Assembly (NCBI GenBank): GCA_965649825.1
Contig: OZ287694.1
Coordinates: 2,046,001 to 2,110,000 of the forward strand
DNA: 64,000 nt
Direction: 5' to 3'
From: Penicillus capitatus
Lineage: Eukaryota > Chlorophyta
Part shown: piece by piece, positions 35,375-46,672 of the stretch
How the letters are laid out: each line of letters opens with the position of its first letter
How positions within the stretch are numbered: position 1 is the stretch's first letter
Program-made: the position numbers and the translations under genes
Notes under the pieces: model-generated
The model's database searches: none
The model's input: the letters and a program-made list of their open reading frames with translations, nothing else
Told to the model about the DNA's origin: nothing

Positions 35375-38300
35375 ATGCAACCTCAAACTTCTGTCCAAGG
35401 ACCAACGGCTGGGGGACCGTCCGCATCGGGAGGTGACGGTCGACCGCACCAGAGCGACTCGGACGTTGAAGAATTAGACAATCCGAAGCTCCTCCGTGCC
35501 GTCGCTAGAAAATGCGGCATAGAGAGCACGAAATCGCTGGTCACAGCGTACAATGCCACGACGGATAAGGACGAGCGTGGCGTGCTCCTGCGATGGTTAC
35601 GTCAGTACAATAGGCGAAATCAAGACTGCTCGAGACCCGAGGCGGTTCTCGAGTACGCGGAACTGGCCAAGATAGTTCCTCGCGTAGTCCAAGAAGAACG
35701 TCTTCTCAGGAATTTTGTCTATGCGCTTCGGGGTAGGATCCACGAAGGCGAATTTCTAGATGAGAGAATCGCGAAGGCTCTGTTCACTTCGCTCACATGG
35801 GTCGAAGCATCTGTGTATGACGACCCTGCTCAGCTGGTGGTTCTAGCCACGGATCTTGTGTCCAGTCTATCTTGCAGGCCGAGGCTCACGAAGAAAAACT
35901 TCTCCCAATATGAAGCCACTTTCTTAGCTATCCATCAGACTTTTTTTCTTTTGCACACTATTGGCCGTGGAAGCCTGATCGAAGGAGAGAAGAAAGATCT
36001 GCGCCGAGCGGTAGCGAAGAAGAAGGAAGAAATGAAATACTCCATCACACATTACCCCGTACACTTCAGTTTCGAGCTCATTCGGCAGGCCGTCGAGCGT
36101 CTGGAAATCGAAGACGCTCCGTCGCGCCTTACGAAAGCAAAAAGATACACCGCAACCGGATTATACGGCGGAATGCATCTCTTTCATTTCTTGAGGAAGC
36201 TGGTAGGCGGTGATATCGATCCCATGGCAATTGAAGATGCGTATAGAAAGAGCCAAGAGGCCATTGCAAGTGCTGGAGTATCGGAGCGACAGTGGTATGA
36301 CTTGCTCGAGATTCTGACGGCGGCAAGGCTCTGTGCGCTTAAGACAGAGGCAAAGATCGAACTGTTCATAAAATCGTACGAGGTCGTGATGGAAGGACAA
36401 AGCAAAACGAGACAAAAAGAAGAGCAGAAAGCCTTGAGGTACGGCATCATCCAAGAAGTGAAGATTCTAGCAATTCAAGGGTCCTCCGGCGATGTCCGCA
36501 AAGAAGCGACGACAAAACTGATAGATCTGGCGACGAACTATGCAGTCCTGGAAAGGTGGATGGACGATGCAGATCTCCTCGTTGCTTTCTTGAATGCTGT
36601 ACACGAGATCCACTTGATTGGTGAATATAAACCAAGGACGGAAGAAGTACTCCGAGAGATGGTTCGGTTTTGTCGAGATCACGCCAACGAAATACTGGTG
36701 GAATGGTTGGGTGAAAGAAACCTTGAAGACAAGCTTCAAATGAAACGCCAAAGAGAGACAAAAAAAGAGCGCGAAGAGTTGTTTGTTAGCATTGGCAGAG
36801 ATGTTGGATACCTTCCCACAGCCACGATCCGCGCTAATGTAGAAGACCTCAAGAACACATATCTGCACGACAACTTTGCAAAGGTGAGTGTCTCTTCGAT
36901 ATCGCTGTAATCGAAAGATGATTGTGTTCGCCTTGAAGGTGCCTTCTTTGTTCGAACCAGAAACCGGTAAGCACGTAAAGGATATGGAACATCATGTCGT
37001 CATCTATGAAGAAATTATCGAAAAAACAAGAACCGAGGGAAGAAACATATCGCGTGGTGAGAGACGAGGAGAAGAAATGGATGTGGAGGGATCCCCTAGT
37101 CAACAAAAAGATCATCCGACGGAACACTATGAACAGAGGAAGAAGGTCGCGACAACCGTTTCTATAGAAGACTTGTTCAAACCAAGATCTCTCGAAGCGG
37201 GCATCTCGAAGAGTGAAATCGGAAAAGTGCTTCTTTACGGTAATCCCGGTACTGGGAAGACCTGCATCAGCAAAGCCATTGCACACAAATGGGCACTCGG
37301 GGAGATGTTGCAAGAGTTCAAAGCAGTATACGTAGTACCAATACGACGTCTGAACCTTGCAAAAGCCAAAGGAGTACAAGGAGAGGCGGTCGAAGAAGTA
37401 GTCGCGCAGATGTGTTTCAAGCAAAAGCGAAGCGAAGTCGGATTTGAAGAGTTGAAGACTCAAGTCTACGATGACCTCGACGTGTCTAGCACATTGTTAA
37501 TGTTTGACGGATTGGACGAAGCCGATGACGATGCGAGAGAGCTCCTTGCGGAGTCGGAAAAGGGTCGTTGCAAACTTTTGATACTAACACGACCGTACAA
37601 TCTGCGAGACATGCAAAGAAGAGTGGACTGCCAGTTCGAGTGTCTTGGCTTCAGCGAACAACAGCTGAAAAACTTCATAAACAAAGAATTGGAAGCAGAA
37701 AAAGCTTCGAGACTCGTAGAAGTCTTGCAAGAAACCCCGGCAATGTGGGAGGTGGCGCATATTCCCGTGACGGCGCATATTCTTTGTTGTTTGTCGAAAG
37801 CACACGGTACCACTTTCCAAGAAAAGGCAAAGAGAGCAAGCATGTACAAGATTTACGATGACATGACAAGTTACGTTTGGAAAAGATTCGAAGAGAAATC
37901 TGAAGCAAGAGTGGCAAACAAAGTGACGATCTTTCAAGATCTGGAGAAGATAGCATTCGAATCCATCCGAAACGGTCAAATTCTGATCGAGCAACAAATC
38001 GTCGAAAAATGGGCAGATTCCACATATGCATCAAGGCACTTCAAAGAAAGCGGTTTCCTCTTGCTCGTGTTGGAAGGCCAAGAGTACCAATTTCCTCACC
38101 TCACGTTTCAGGAGTATTTCGCCGGAAGATACATCGCACGAAGTTTAAAACAGAAGGGATCGGACAAGGAGATAAGGGTGCTTGATTTTATTCGTGAAGG
38201 GAAGTATAGCGAAAAGCACGCTTTGACACTGTCCTTCGCAATGCACGCATTTGGGGAAGGCCGAAGCAAACATGCCTTGAAAGAGATGCTCGCGATCGTC

Positions 38301-40118
38301 GACAAACAGCCTGTCGAACTTCTCGGGATACAACACTTTTTCTTGAGAATGCAAGTTCTCGAAGCAACAATGGAAGAGGCGGACGATCTGAAGACTCTTA
38401 CGAAAGACGAACGAGCAGTTGAGCTGACAGAAGGAGCGCGCCGACTGTTAGAAGGAACGCTTGACAATGCTCCAATCCGTAAAATCGTGGTCGAGAAATT
38501 CCAACGATATGTCCGCGTTTTGGAGCAGTTTCCTATGATACTCGAGAACGCCATTGATGGAACGAAGACACTATTGACAAGTACACGAAATCTAACACTG
38601 GAAGATCAGGATAAGGTGAATGCTGTGCTGAAGCTTGCAAAACATTCTCCCAAACACGTTGAAGACATTCGATCGCTCTTGCCACTTAATAACGAAGTCG
38701 AAGACTGGTACCATTCATGCGCCGACTTTGGAAGATTGAAAGACATTGCAACGGAAATACCGGAACTCACGGATGATGTATTGGCGATGCTACAGAAGGG
38801 GTACAGCGACGAAGACTCCGACGTGCGCAGCAGTGCGATGGGTGCCATTTACAACTTCGTTAGAGCGGCGCCGCACCTCGCCGGCGACCTGCTGTCGATA
38901 CCACAGAAGGGGTACAGCGACGAAGACTCCGACGTGCGCAGCAGAGCGATGGATGCCATCGACGGTTTTGCAATTGCGGCGCCGCACTTTGCCGGCGACC
39001 TAATGCCGATGCTACAGAAGGGGTGCGGCGACGAAGACTCCAACGTGCGCAGCAGTGCGATGGAAACCATCTTCAATTTCGTTAAGGCGGCGCCGCACCT
39101 CGCCGGCGACCTGCTGTCGATGCTACAGAAGGGGTACAGCGACGAAGACTCCGACGTGCGCAGGAGAGCGATGGATGCCACCGACGGTTTTGCAATTGTG
39201 GCGCCGCAACTCATGGGCGACATGCTGCCGATGATACAAAAAGGGTGCAGTGACGAAGACTCCGAGGTGCGCAGCAGTGCGATGTATGCCGTCACCGGCT
39301 TCGTTGAGGCGGCGCCGCAACTCATGGGCGACATGCTGCCGATGCTTCAGAAGGGGTGCATCGACGAAGACTCCGACGTGCGTAGCAATACGATATTAGC
39401 CACCGGCTTCGTTGAGGCGGCGCCGCACCTCGCCGGCGACCTGCTGCCGTTGCTGCAGAAGGGGTGCATCGACGAAGACTCCGACGTGCGTAGCAATACG
39501 TTGTGGGTCATCGTCAGCTTCGTTGAGGCGGCGCCGCACCTCGCCGGCGATCTGCTGGCGATGCTACAGAAGGGATACAGCGACAAAGACTCTTACGTGC
39601 GCTCCATTGCGATTAAGTACATCGTCGATTTCGCTATGAGAGCGCCGCACCTCGCCGGCGACCTGCTGCCGATGTTACAGAAGGGGTGCATCGACGAAGA
39701 CTCCGACGTACGCAGCAGTGCGATGAAGAACATCGCCAGCTTCGCTAAGGTGGCGCCGCACCTTACGGGCGACCTGTTGCCGATGTTACAGAAGGGGTGC
39801 AGCGACGAAGACTCCGACGTACACGAAGAAGCTAAGAAGACGTTACACGGCATTAATGTTGATAAGAATATGCTTTCGACCGTCCTATCCACTCCTGCGT
39901 GTGAAAAAGGCTGTTGGCTACTTCTTATAAGAAATGCAATTACACTCGACTGTCCTTCTGAGTCCGAAGAAGCTTTTCTTGTCTTCCATACAACTTCTTC
40001 CAAAAAAATTATACAGTGGGATAAGAAAGATCTTCATAGATTTGTCAGGCGTTTAAAAGAAGATTTTGATGAGAACTTTCCAGAATTGTTAGTTTATCTA
40101 AACAAAAGACTAACGTGA
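35375..40118 (+). CDS. NLR-like NACHT NTPase with C-terminal HEAT repeats (NACHT-HEAT 2)
   Basis: Two exons, 35375-36883 and 36939-40118 (intron GTGAGT...TTGAAG, 55 bp, phase 0), give 1562 residues. Domain order matches NACHT-HEAT 1: unknown N-terminal helical domain (VEELDNPKLLRAVARKCGIE), Walker A GNPGTGKT near 604-611, Walker B LLMFDGLDEADDD near 689-701, LILTRPYN, and FPHLTFQEYFAGRYIARSL. About ten HEAT units follow (near 1117-1474), then the same C-terminal tail. It has about eight fewer HEAT units than copy 1 and they are far more uniform in DNA sequence. A linker of basic and acidic residues (GRNISRGERRGEEMDVEG) lies after the intron. Probably an intracellular sensor NTPase; no effector domain such as CARD, TIR or kinase is recognisable. 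Confidence 0.88.
38780..39850 (+). repeat. Highly homogeneous HEAT-coding tandem array
   Basis: Roughly ten units of about 114 bp. Phrases such as CGCCGGCGACCTGCTG, CAGAAGGGGTGCA and GACGAAGACTCCGACGTGCG recur nearly unchanged. DNA-level uniformity exceeds what protein constraint needs and points to recent unit amplification or gene conversion. Confidence 0.8.
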
Positions 40119-41070
40119 AAGAATGTACTGCGTTGAAGCCTGCACAGGCCCAGTAGTGTTTCGGAAATCGTTTATCGCTTAAATGTATCGTAGGTGAAAG
40201 TTTGCTTTAGTATTGCGGCGTATCTTTATCTTGCACTAACTGTGGGAGGTGATTGAGCGGCCACTTCAGTCATCACACGCTTCACGGACTCAAATTAATA
40301 GAGGATGGCTTGTTTGGTGTGTCGTACTACGAGTTTGATGTGTGCGAACAGACTCAATCATTCGTTTGTTTAGAAGCATCCGACGTTTGTTCTTACTAAA
40401 GGTGCCACTGTCAGCAAAATCGTTTGCCACCAAGAACTCGCACTAAGTCTCTTGCAGAATCACACTCACATTCAGGGCAGCTGGGAAGAGCGCGTTCCGA
40501 TGCAGAGATTCGTTGCCCGTGGACACTCCTTACTCCCTTCGAGTTGTTGGCGCGCATTTTTGCTTGATGTGACCGATGAACAACATCTCGTGTTTACAAA
40601 AGGCATCTCGGTCAAGATCAACACTGTGATGAGATTCTTCGCGTGTTACGAAGGAGTTGTTCTGTGTCGGACAGTGTCCTATGTGAGAGTTGTTTATTTT
40701 GGTTAAAGAAATGGCGTCGTTGGAATCGATCGATCGCGCGATTTTGAGGAATCTGCCATCATTCGGCGTTCTTAAACCAGGATGGGCATTTCTGTGTTCC
40801 ATTGTTGGAGGCCTCTCTATAGATTCCAGCATGCCACTGGATCTCCTCACTCACGAGAACGACACTTCTACAACAGAACGTATTTCTCCTCGGGCGTTCA
40901 TCGACATCACGACAGATAAAGAGTCGTGCTGGCTGCCTTTGCTGTGCTCGGTACATTAGGCGACTCTACGATGCATGCAGAACATCACACTCTGTATCTG
41001 CTTCCCATGACGGTGATCCGCAAGGCGTTACGTGCAATGCAACAAGCGGCCTAAGTCGATTGCTACCTAC
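40119..41070. other. Duplicated 3' flank of NACHT-HEAT 2
   Basis: Blocks align with 23220-24060 downstream of NACHT-HEAT 1. The ORF 40690-40959 (PLDLLTHENDTST) has a counterpart at 23740-23800 (PLDLFAHENDSST), yet the opposite strand is equally conserved (ends WFKNAE and RFKKAE), so conservation more likely reflects recent duplication than coding. Confidence 0.45.
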
Positions 41071-41801
41071 CTAGCATCGAGTGTTAGGTCTTATCCAACA
41101 CCGTCCTCGATTCCATATTGCGATGCCTTTCGACACACGCAACGCTGCGATAAATAAGTCTTCTATCCACACGACTGATCTCCTGCTGTGTCTGATGTAA
41201 ATAATGATGATCATTTTCTCCACTGTCCGCGCAATGCTTGCCTCTGTTCGATGCAACGAGTTCTTGAGCAGATCGATCACTTTACAGATTCTTCGTGTGC
41301 TTAAGCCGGTTGACTTTTCCTTAAGCTGAAGTTCACGGCAGTTCCGTAAGAAATATCGCTTGGCTGCAAAATGATTATCTATCTCCATTGTTTCCCGTAT
41401 ACCTTTCATACTGCATTCACACTGTACAGTCCAGGGTTTGTAAGCAAGAACGTTATGCTCCACAGCAACTACGGTTATCGTTCTCTTTACCCAGCCTTGT
41501 CAATCTGGCGTAATGCATTGCACTGTATAGCATGTCCTGTGAATACACCACTAAGAAGCATAAGGAGGGTGGCCAAAGAGATCCAAAGTAAACGATAAAT
41601 CACTAGTCGTCTAAGTGTACTCGGAATCTGCATTTCCCGCAGAGACTGTCCGTCGTCTAGTCGAGTGAGCAGCTCAAAAGCGGTGATGCTGTCGAGCAGA
41701 GACTTAGGAGACACCAAGACTGCACCGACTGACATGATTAGAGCGTCGATAACAGAAGAGTATAGCTGACCAAATGTCTTCTCGACAATAGGCTTCGCCA
41801 C
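41071..41801 (-). CDS. Hypothetical small membrane protein, two exons
   Basis: The first exon (from 41801) encodes a helical stretch with SVIDALIMSVGAVLVSPKSL and a hydrophobic segment LLWISLATLLMLLSGVFTGH. A donor in GGCTGG|GTAAAG near 41490 and an acceptor near CTGTACAG 41427 would join the ORF ending at 41071, which is basic and without a recognised domain. The join is not proven; the first exon alone also gives a 104-codon ORF. Confidence 0.3.
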
Positions 41802-42215
41802 AGTCTCGATTCTCCTTACACGATGACGGCGACTGCTTTAATGTCGCCAGTCGATGGCCGAGAACACGAAAGCTGCCCGTTGCGTCCGAGATCGCCTAGG
41901 AGCTGCGGAGAAACGAATAGAGTCTCCATGCATCGTCTGACGCATCGCTTCGCGACAAGTGCCTAGGTGATGAAGAATGACGAGGACACGTGGTCTTGAC
42001 ACGTGGTCTGAACGAAGCGACAGGACTGCTGCCCGCATCGTCGATGACGTTTGCGACGAACAGGCAGAAGCTGACGTGGGCTGAACATGACGTGTCCACG
42101 CACACCATTGTTTCTTTGTTTTCCTAGCGCCCTAGCATAAAACAGTGCATTGGCGCATTGGCGCTGTTACCCCAAGCGAACGTTTCGACGCCGAACCACA
42201 ACCTTGTCCACCAAA
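41802..42215. other. Upstream region of nitrate reductase
   Basis: No exon supported. It would contain the nitrate reductase promoter. It has repeated ACGTGGTCT (41989 and 42000) and TGACG-type words, but no nitrate-response element that I can name. Confidence 0.35.
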
Positions 42216-45074
42216 ATGTCAGCGAAACTGGCACAGCGATTTCTTGGCGCTCCATTTGAGAAAGGTACGTCTGCCGCTTCGCAATGCCAAACGGAGACGC
42301 CGACGATTTCGCCGTTTAGTGTTGCTCAAGGACTCCAAGGATTGGAAACTGCATCTGCCGGCCGAGAAAATCGATGACAGAGACGTTGGCACGCCCGACG
42401 GATGGATTCCGCGTAACCCGGCGCTGCTGCGCCACACGGGACGCCATCCCTTCAACTGCGAACCTCCTCTGGACCAGCTCACGGAATCCGGATTCATCAC
42501 ACCCGTCTCCCTGCACTACGTGCGAAACCATGGCGCGGTGCCCAAGCTCGAGTGGAAGAGCCACCGCATCGAGATTAAGGGCCTCGTCGACCGACCCATG
42601 TCGTTGGCCATGGACGATATTCTGAAGTTCCCGAGCACGACGATTCCCGTTACGCTGGCATGTGCCGGCAACCGGCGCAAGGAGACAAACATGGTGAAGA
42701 AGACGGTTGGCTTCAACTGGGGTCCAGGAGTGACCTCGTGCTCCTACTGGACAGGTCAGGAATCATCCATACCGAAAAAGTGTGAGATTGAATGAGATGT
42801 GTTACAGGAGTGCTTCTGCGCGACATCTTGCTGCATGTCCAAACGAAATCGCCTTATGCGGGAGCCACGCATGTCTGCTTCCGTGGACCCACTAGCGAAG
42901 TGCCCAGGGGAGAGGATGGGTCATACGGGACGTCGATCAACCTGGGCCACGCTCTGGATCCTTCCAACGACGTCATTCTGGCCTACAAACAGAACGACCG
43001 ATGGCTGACGCCCGATCACGGCTTTCCCATTCGTCTGATCGTACCGGGCTTCACGGCTGGGCGCATGGTGAAGTGGCTCAGCGAGATCACCGTGTCCGAT
43101 AGAGAGAGCAACAACTTCTACCACTACAACGACAACCGCGTCCTGCCTCCCCACGTGGACGAAGCCCTGTCCAAGGAAGAAGGTGAGCAGAGAAGCGCCC
43201 TTTGCGCATGCCTGACATGGACTGCCGCCGCAGGATGGGTCTATAAGCCCGAGTTCATCGTCAATGAGCTCAACATCAACGCCGCCGTCTCCAGACCGTG
43301 TCACGACGAGACGCTGGTGCTCAAGGCAAACAGTCCCTACACCGTGAAGGGATATGCCTACACGGGTGGCGGACGCAAAGTGATCCGAGTGGAGGTGTCG
43401 CTGGACGATGGCAAGACCTGGCGGTTGGCTGAGATCGACCGCATGGATGCGGAGACGCCGTTCGGCAAATCGTGGACGTGGAGTTTCTGGAAACTGGAAG
43501 TGCACCCTTTCGATTTTCTGTACGCGAACGAAATGGTGATCCGCGCCGCCGACTCGGCACAGAACTTCCAGCCGGATCAGTTGACCTGGAACATGATGGG
43601 AATGATGACGAACTGTCACTTCAGAGTCCGCATCCACAAGAAGATGTGTGACGACGGCACACTCTCCGTCCGATTCCAGCACCCAGCGCCGCCAGAGGTG
43701 GGCGCTCTGGGGAACGTCGGATGGAGAGAGGAGGAATCCAAGGCCCACCAGCAAGAAGCGCCCACCATTGCTGCTCCCCCTGCCGTTCCGCCTCTGTCCA
43801 GACTCTCGAGCCTCTCGGCCACCATACTGACGGCCACTGTGGAGCTGCCAACAGGTGAAGTGTCTTTTCCCGCTCCGTCCGTGCTGAGTATCGTCCGTCT
43901 AGTGAACGAGACCTACACGATGGCGGAGGTGAAGCAGCACACGACGGACGAGTCCTGTTGGTTTGTGCACGAGGGCAAGGTCTACGATGTGACGTCGTAC
44001 TTGGAGGATCACCCGGGAGGTGCCGAATCCATCCTGCTGGAGGCAGGAGGCGATGCAACTGTCGAGTTCAATGCGATTCATTCTTCCAATGCCAGATCCA
44101 TGCTCGACAAGTACTACATCGGGGATCTGGACACGTCGGCGCCCGAGCCTGAAGCTGCACCCAAGGCGGAAGTCCCAGAGATACGCGAACCCGTCATGCC
44201 AGTTCGGCGAAAACCCATGTCTCCAGTACACAGGGAGGCGCCGGTGGCGCTCAACCCAAAGGCCAAAATCCGCTGCACGCTATCGGAAAGGGTCGAACTG
44301 AACCACAACACGCTCCTTCTGCGTTTCGCTCTGCCGTCCTCCGATCAAAAACTGGGACTGCCCGTCGGTCAGCACATGTATCTCTATGCAGGTAGCCCTG
44401 CATCTCCCCTTCCTTCGCCCGGCAGCTGACCGTGTCTTGCAGATATCGAGGGAGAGGTGTGCATGAGAGCGTACACGCCGACAAGCTCCGACGAGCTGGG
44501 CTTCTTCGACCTGGTCGTCAAGATCTACCGAGCGAACGAGCATCCCGATTTCCCAGAGGGCGGCAAGATGTCCGCCTTCTTGGAAAAGATGGAGGTCGGC
44601 GACGCGATCAGCGTCAAGGGACCCACGGGTCACTTCAAGTACGTCGGCAAGGGAGAGTACGTCAACAACCGACGTCCAGGAAAGGCGAAGCAGCTGTCCA
44701 TGATTGCGGCGGGCACGGGCATCACACCGATGTACCAAGTGATCAAGGCCGTCCTCAACGATCCGTTCGACGAGACCAACATCAAGCTTCTCTACGTCAA
44801 CCGACACGTTCACGACATTCTCCTCCGCGACGAGCTGGACCAGCTGACGCTCCTGCATCCGAATTTCGATATCTGGTACACACTGACGGCTCCTCCCGAC
44901 GGTTGGAGTTTCTCCACGGGGCGCGTCAATCTGGAGATGCTGGAGAGAACGCTCTTCTCTGCATCCGAAGATGGCCTCGTTCTCATGTGTGGACCGCAGC
45001 CCATGTTGGAAAGCGGCTGCAAACCGAATCTGGAGAAGCTGGGATGGGACAAGAGCCAGATGATGGAGTTCTGA
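42216..45074 (+). CDS. Assimilatory nitrate reductase (Moco - cytochrome b5 - FAD/NADH)
   Basis: Six exons: 42216-42264, 42320-42754, 42808-43182, 43234-43854, 43903-44391 and 44443-45074, joined 866 residues. Order: Moco domain with GRHPFN, GFITPVSLHYVRNHG and the Moco-ligand Cys in TLACAGNRRKE; dimerisation region; cytochrome b5 with haem His residues in YLEDHPGGAES and FNAIHSSNA; FAD domain with RAYTPTS; and an NAD(P)H domain with AAGTGITPMYQ and CGPQPM. It reduces nitrate to nitrite in the cytosol, the first step of nitrate assimilation. No transit peptide is seen. Intron 43855-43902 falls exactly in the hinge between the Moco and b5 domains. The length suits eukaryotic nitrate reductases. 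It cannot be sulfite oxidase, since the FAD domain is fused. No nitrite reductase or nitrate transporter lies in the window. Confidence 0.95.
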
Positions 45075-45818
45075 TCGACCCGCTTGCGAGCGCGTCTCGT
45101 TACTATTTCATTCAATTCTTCGTATCTATCTGCCAAACGGTAACCCATTTAGAACGCACCCCTGCCTAGTACCTCTGCCAGAGGTATCCCTTACATTATA
45201 TGCCGCTTCGGCTGCACAACCAAACGTTCCTTGTCGTATTTTTTCCACACCGTATCTGCAAAATCCGCAATTGACGCGGATTTCTTCGAAAGATTCTTGT
45301 TCGTGGTTCAGCGCCTGAACCAACTTTTGCGTTCCCCTGTTTCTGATTGTGACGATCGATGCCATCAACATGAATGGTATCTTCTAATGCATTTCTATGA
45401 CTAGGCAATCCGCTTACCGAGAAACGCATTCGATCGCGGTTCGAACGTACGGACGACCACTGAAGTGACTGATACACCAGAGCTCGATTCATCAAGCAGT
45501 ACTCCATTCGATACAAACAGCAGAGTTGAGGGGAATAGAGGAAGTGCCCTGAAATGACGACACTGTGGGGCATGTCTGTGTCGAAGGGAGACATGAAGCG
45601 CAATCCGCAGCCACGGAAGGCGCTTGGGTACTTGTCTCCTAGTCCACTTCCAGCAAATCAGATCACATATCTGAGAAGATGCGGGCAGGTGTGCAGTGTG
45701 GAGACGAAAGAAGACGCTGAGCGTTTCAGATGACAAGGTCGAAAGTCGTTGGCCGTCGATGACGAACCCTTCACGCACAGGGACTCGTCACCCATTACGT
45801 AATAATCTTCACGTAATG
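45075..45818. other. Intergenic downstream of nitrate reductase
   Basis: No gene supported. Overlapping minus-strand ORFs (45196-45603, 45401-45778) lack features. A tRNA box-A-like string near 45808 was considered and rejected. Confidence 0.4.
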
Positions 45819-46130
45819 TTAGCTCAGCGGTAAACGCGTCGTTCCAGATCGCTTCAACGAGGCAACGTCGACGATCTTGAGTATTTTCGCGTCTGGTATC
45901 AAGGTTTGGAAGACTTCCTCACTTGTCTTCCGTGTGGCGGCTCGTAAGATCGACACTTTCGTCAAAAAACGCCGAATCCAGAGAAGTTCTGCAGATTTGG
46001 TGTCTGTCGTTGAAAACAGATCGTTCAGTTTAGCATCTCCTCTGTTAAGTGAGAATTTGACCGCTTCAAAGACCAGCATCTCCTCAGGACATTGGCGTCT
46101 TTTGCGGAGGAACTGCCGAATGCTCTTCTG
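45819..46130 (-). CDS. Hypothetical protein exon, possibly RGS-like
   Basis: Open from a likely acceptor (GGCTAG|CAG at 46131) to a stop at 45819. It reads QKSIRQFLRKRRQCPEEMLV then FEAVKFSLNRGD and a helical remainder. A pattern of F/L-x-FL followed by acidic E-x-L/M-x-F and a second helix recalls the start of RGS domains, but only one helix pair matches and I would not assign the family on this. Upstream exon(s) are not found; the ORF 46384-46025 overlaps in another frame. Confidence 0.3.
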   Translation of the reverse strand, partial: QKSIRQFLRKRRQCPEEMLVFEAVKFSLNRGDAKLNDLFSTTDTKSAELLWIRRFLTKVSILRAATRKTSEEVFQTLIPDAKILKIVDVASLKRSGTTRLPLS

Positions 46131-46672
46131 CTAGCCAAGGAAAGCTGCCTGGCGCTTCGGCCGGTGATGGAGACCGAAGATGTGGATGCCGGCCGAGCTG
46201 TCGATGTATAGATGTGATGTGACGTGCGGTTGGCTGTTTCTGTGAGATCGCGAAAGATCAGATCTCCACGAGATGGATGGTCTGTGGATGTTGGACTCTG
46301 GAACAATTGAATAATGTGTGTCTCCTTCGAGTGTCTACAGTCGAGATCTGAGACATCTGTCATCGCTCTATCTTCCCCCGGCACTGGTGCTGAGCCAATC
46401 CATCTTCACCTGACGCTCAGAAGATATGGAAGCTGTGCTTGTAACTCAGTTCTGACCGACGCGTGCAGTTTTCGCAATCGCAGACATACATCGCGAGCAG
46501 ACTTCTTCTGTCGTCAGGAGCTTGTCAAAAAGATGGAAACATCTTAACAGGTAAACATCGACAGGTTACGGACAACACAGACTGCTGGAGGGCAAAAAGG
46601 GGAAACAAACAGAATCCAAATCTTCTGGTGCCGTCATGCATCAGGAAAGAATATGAGGTGGTGAACATCTGT
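46131..46672. other. Intergenic, no supported gene
   Basis: Short ORFs only. A TGATGTGACGT word is at 46215-46225. Confidence 0.4.

Noticed and set aside
38849-40003. Long minus-strand ORFs antisense to the HEAT array
   Set aside because: They mirror the repeat units of the coding strand; openness comes from the periodic codon content of the array.
45805-45865. tRNA-like string (TAGCTCAGCGGT box A and TTCAACG loop)
   Set aside because: Neither the D stem nor the T stem pairs and no acceptor stem closes around it.
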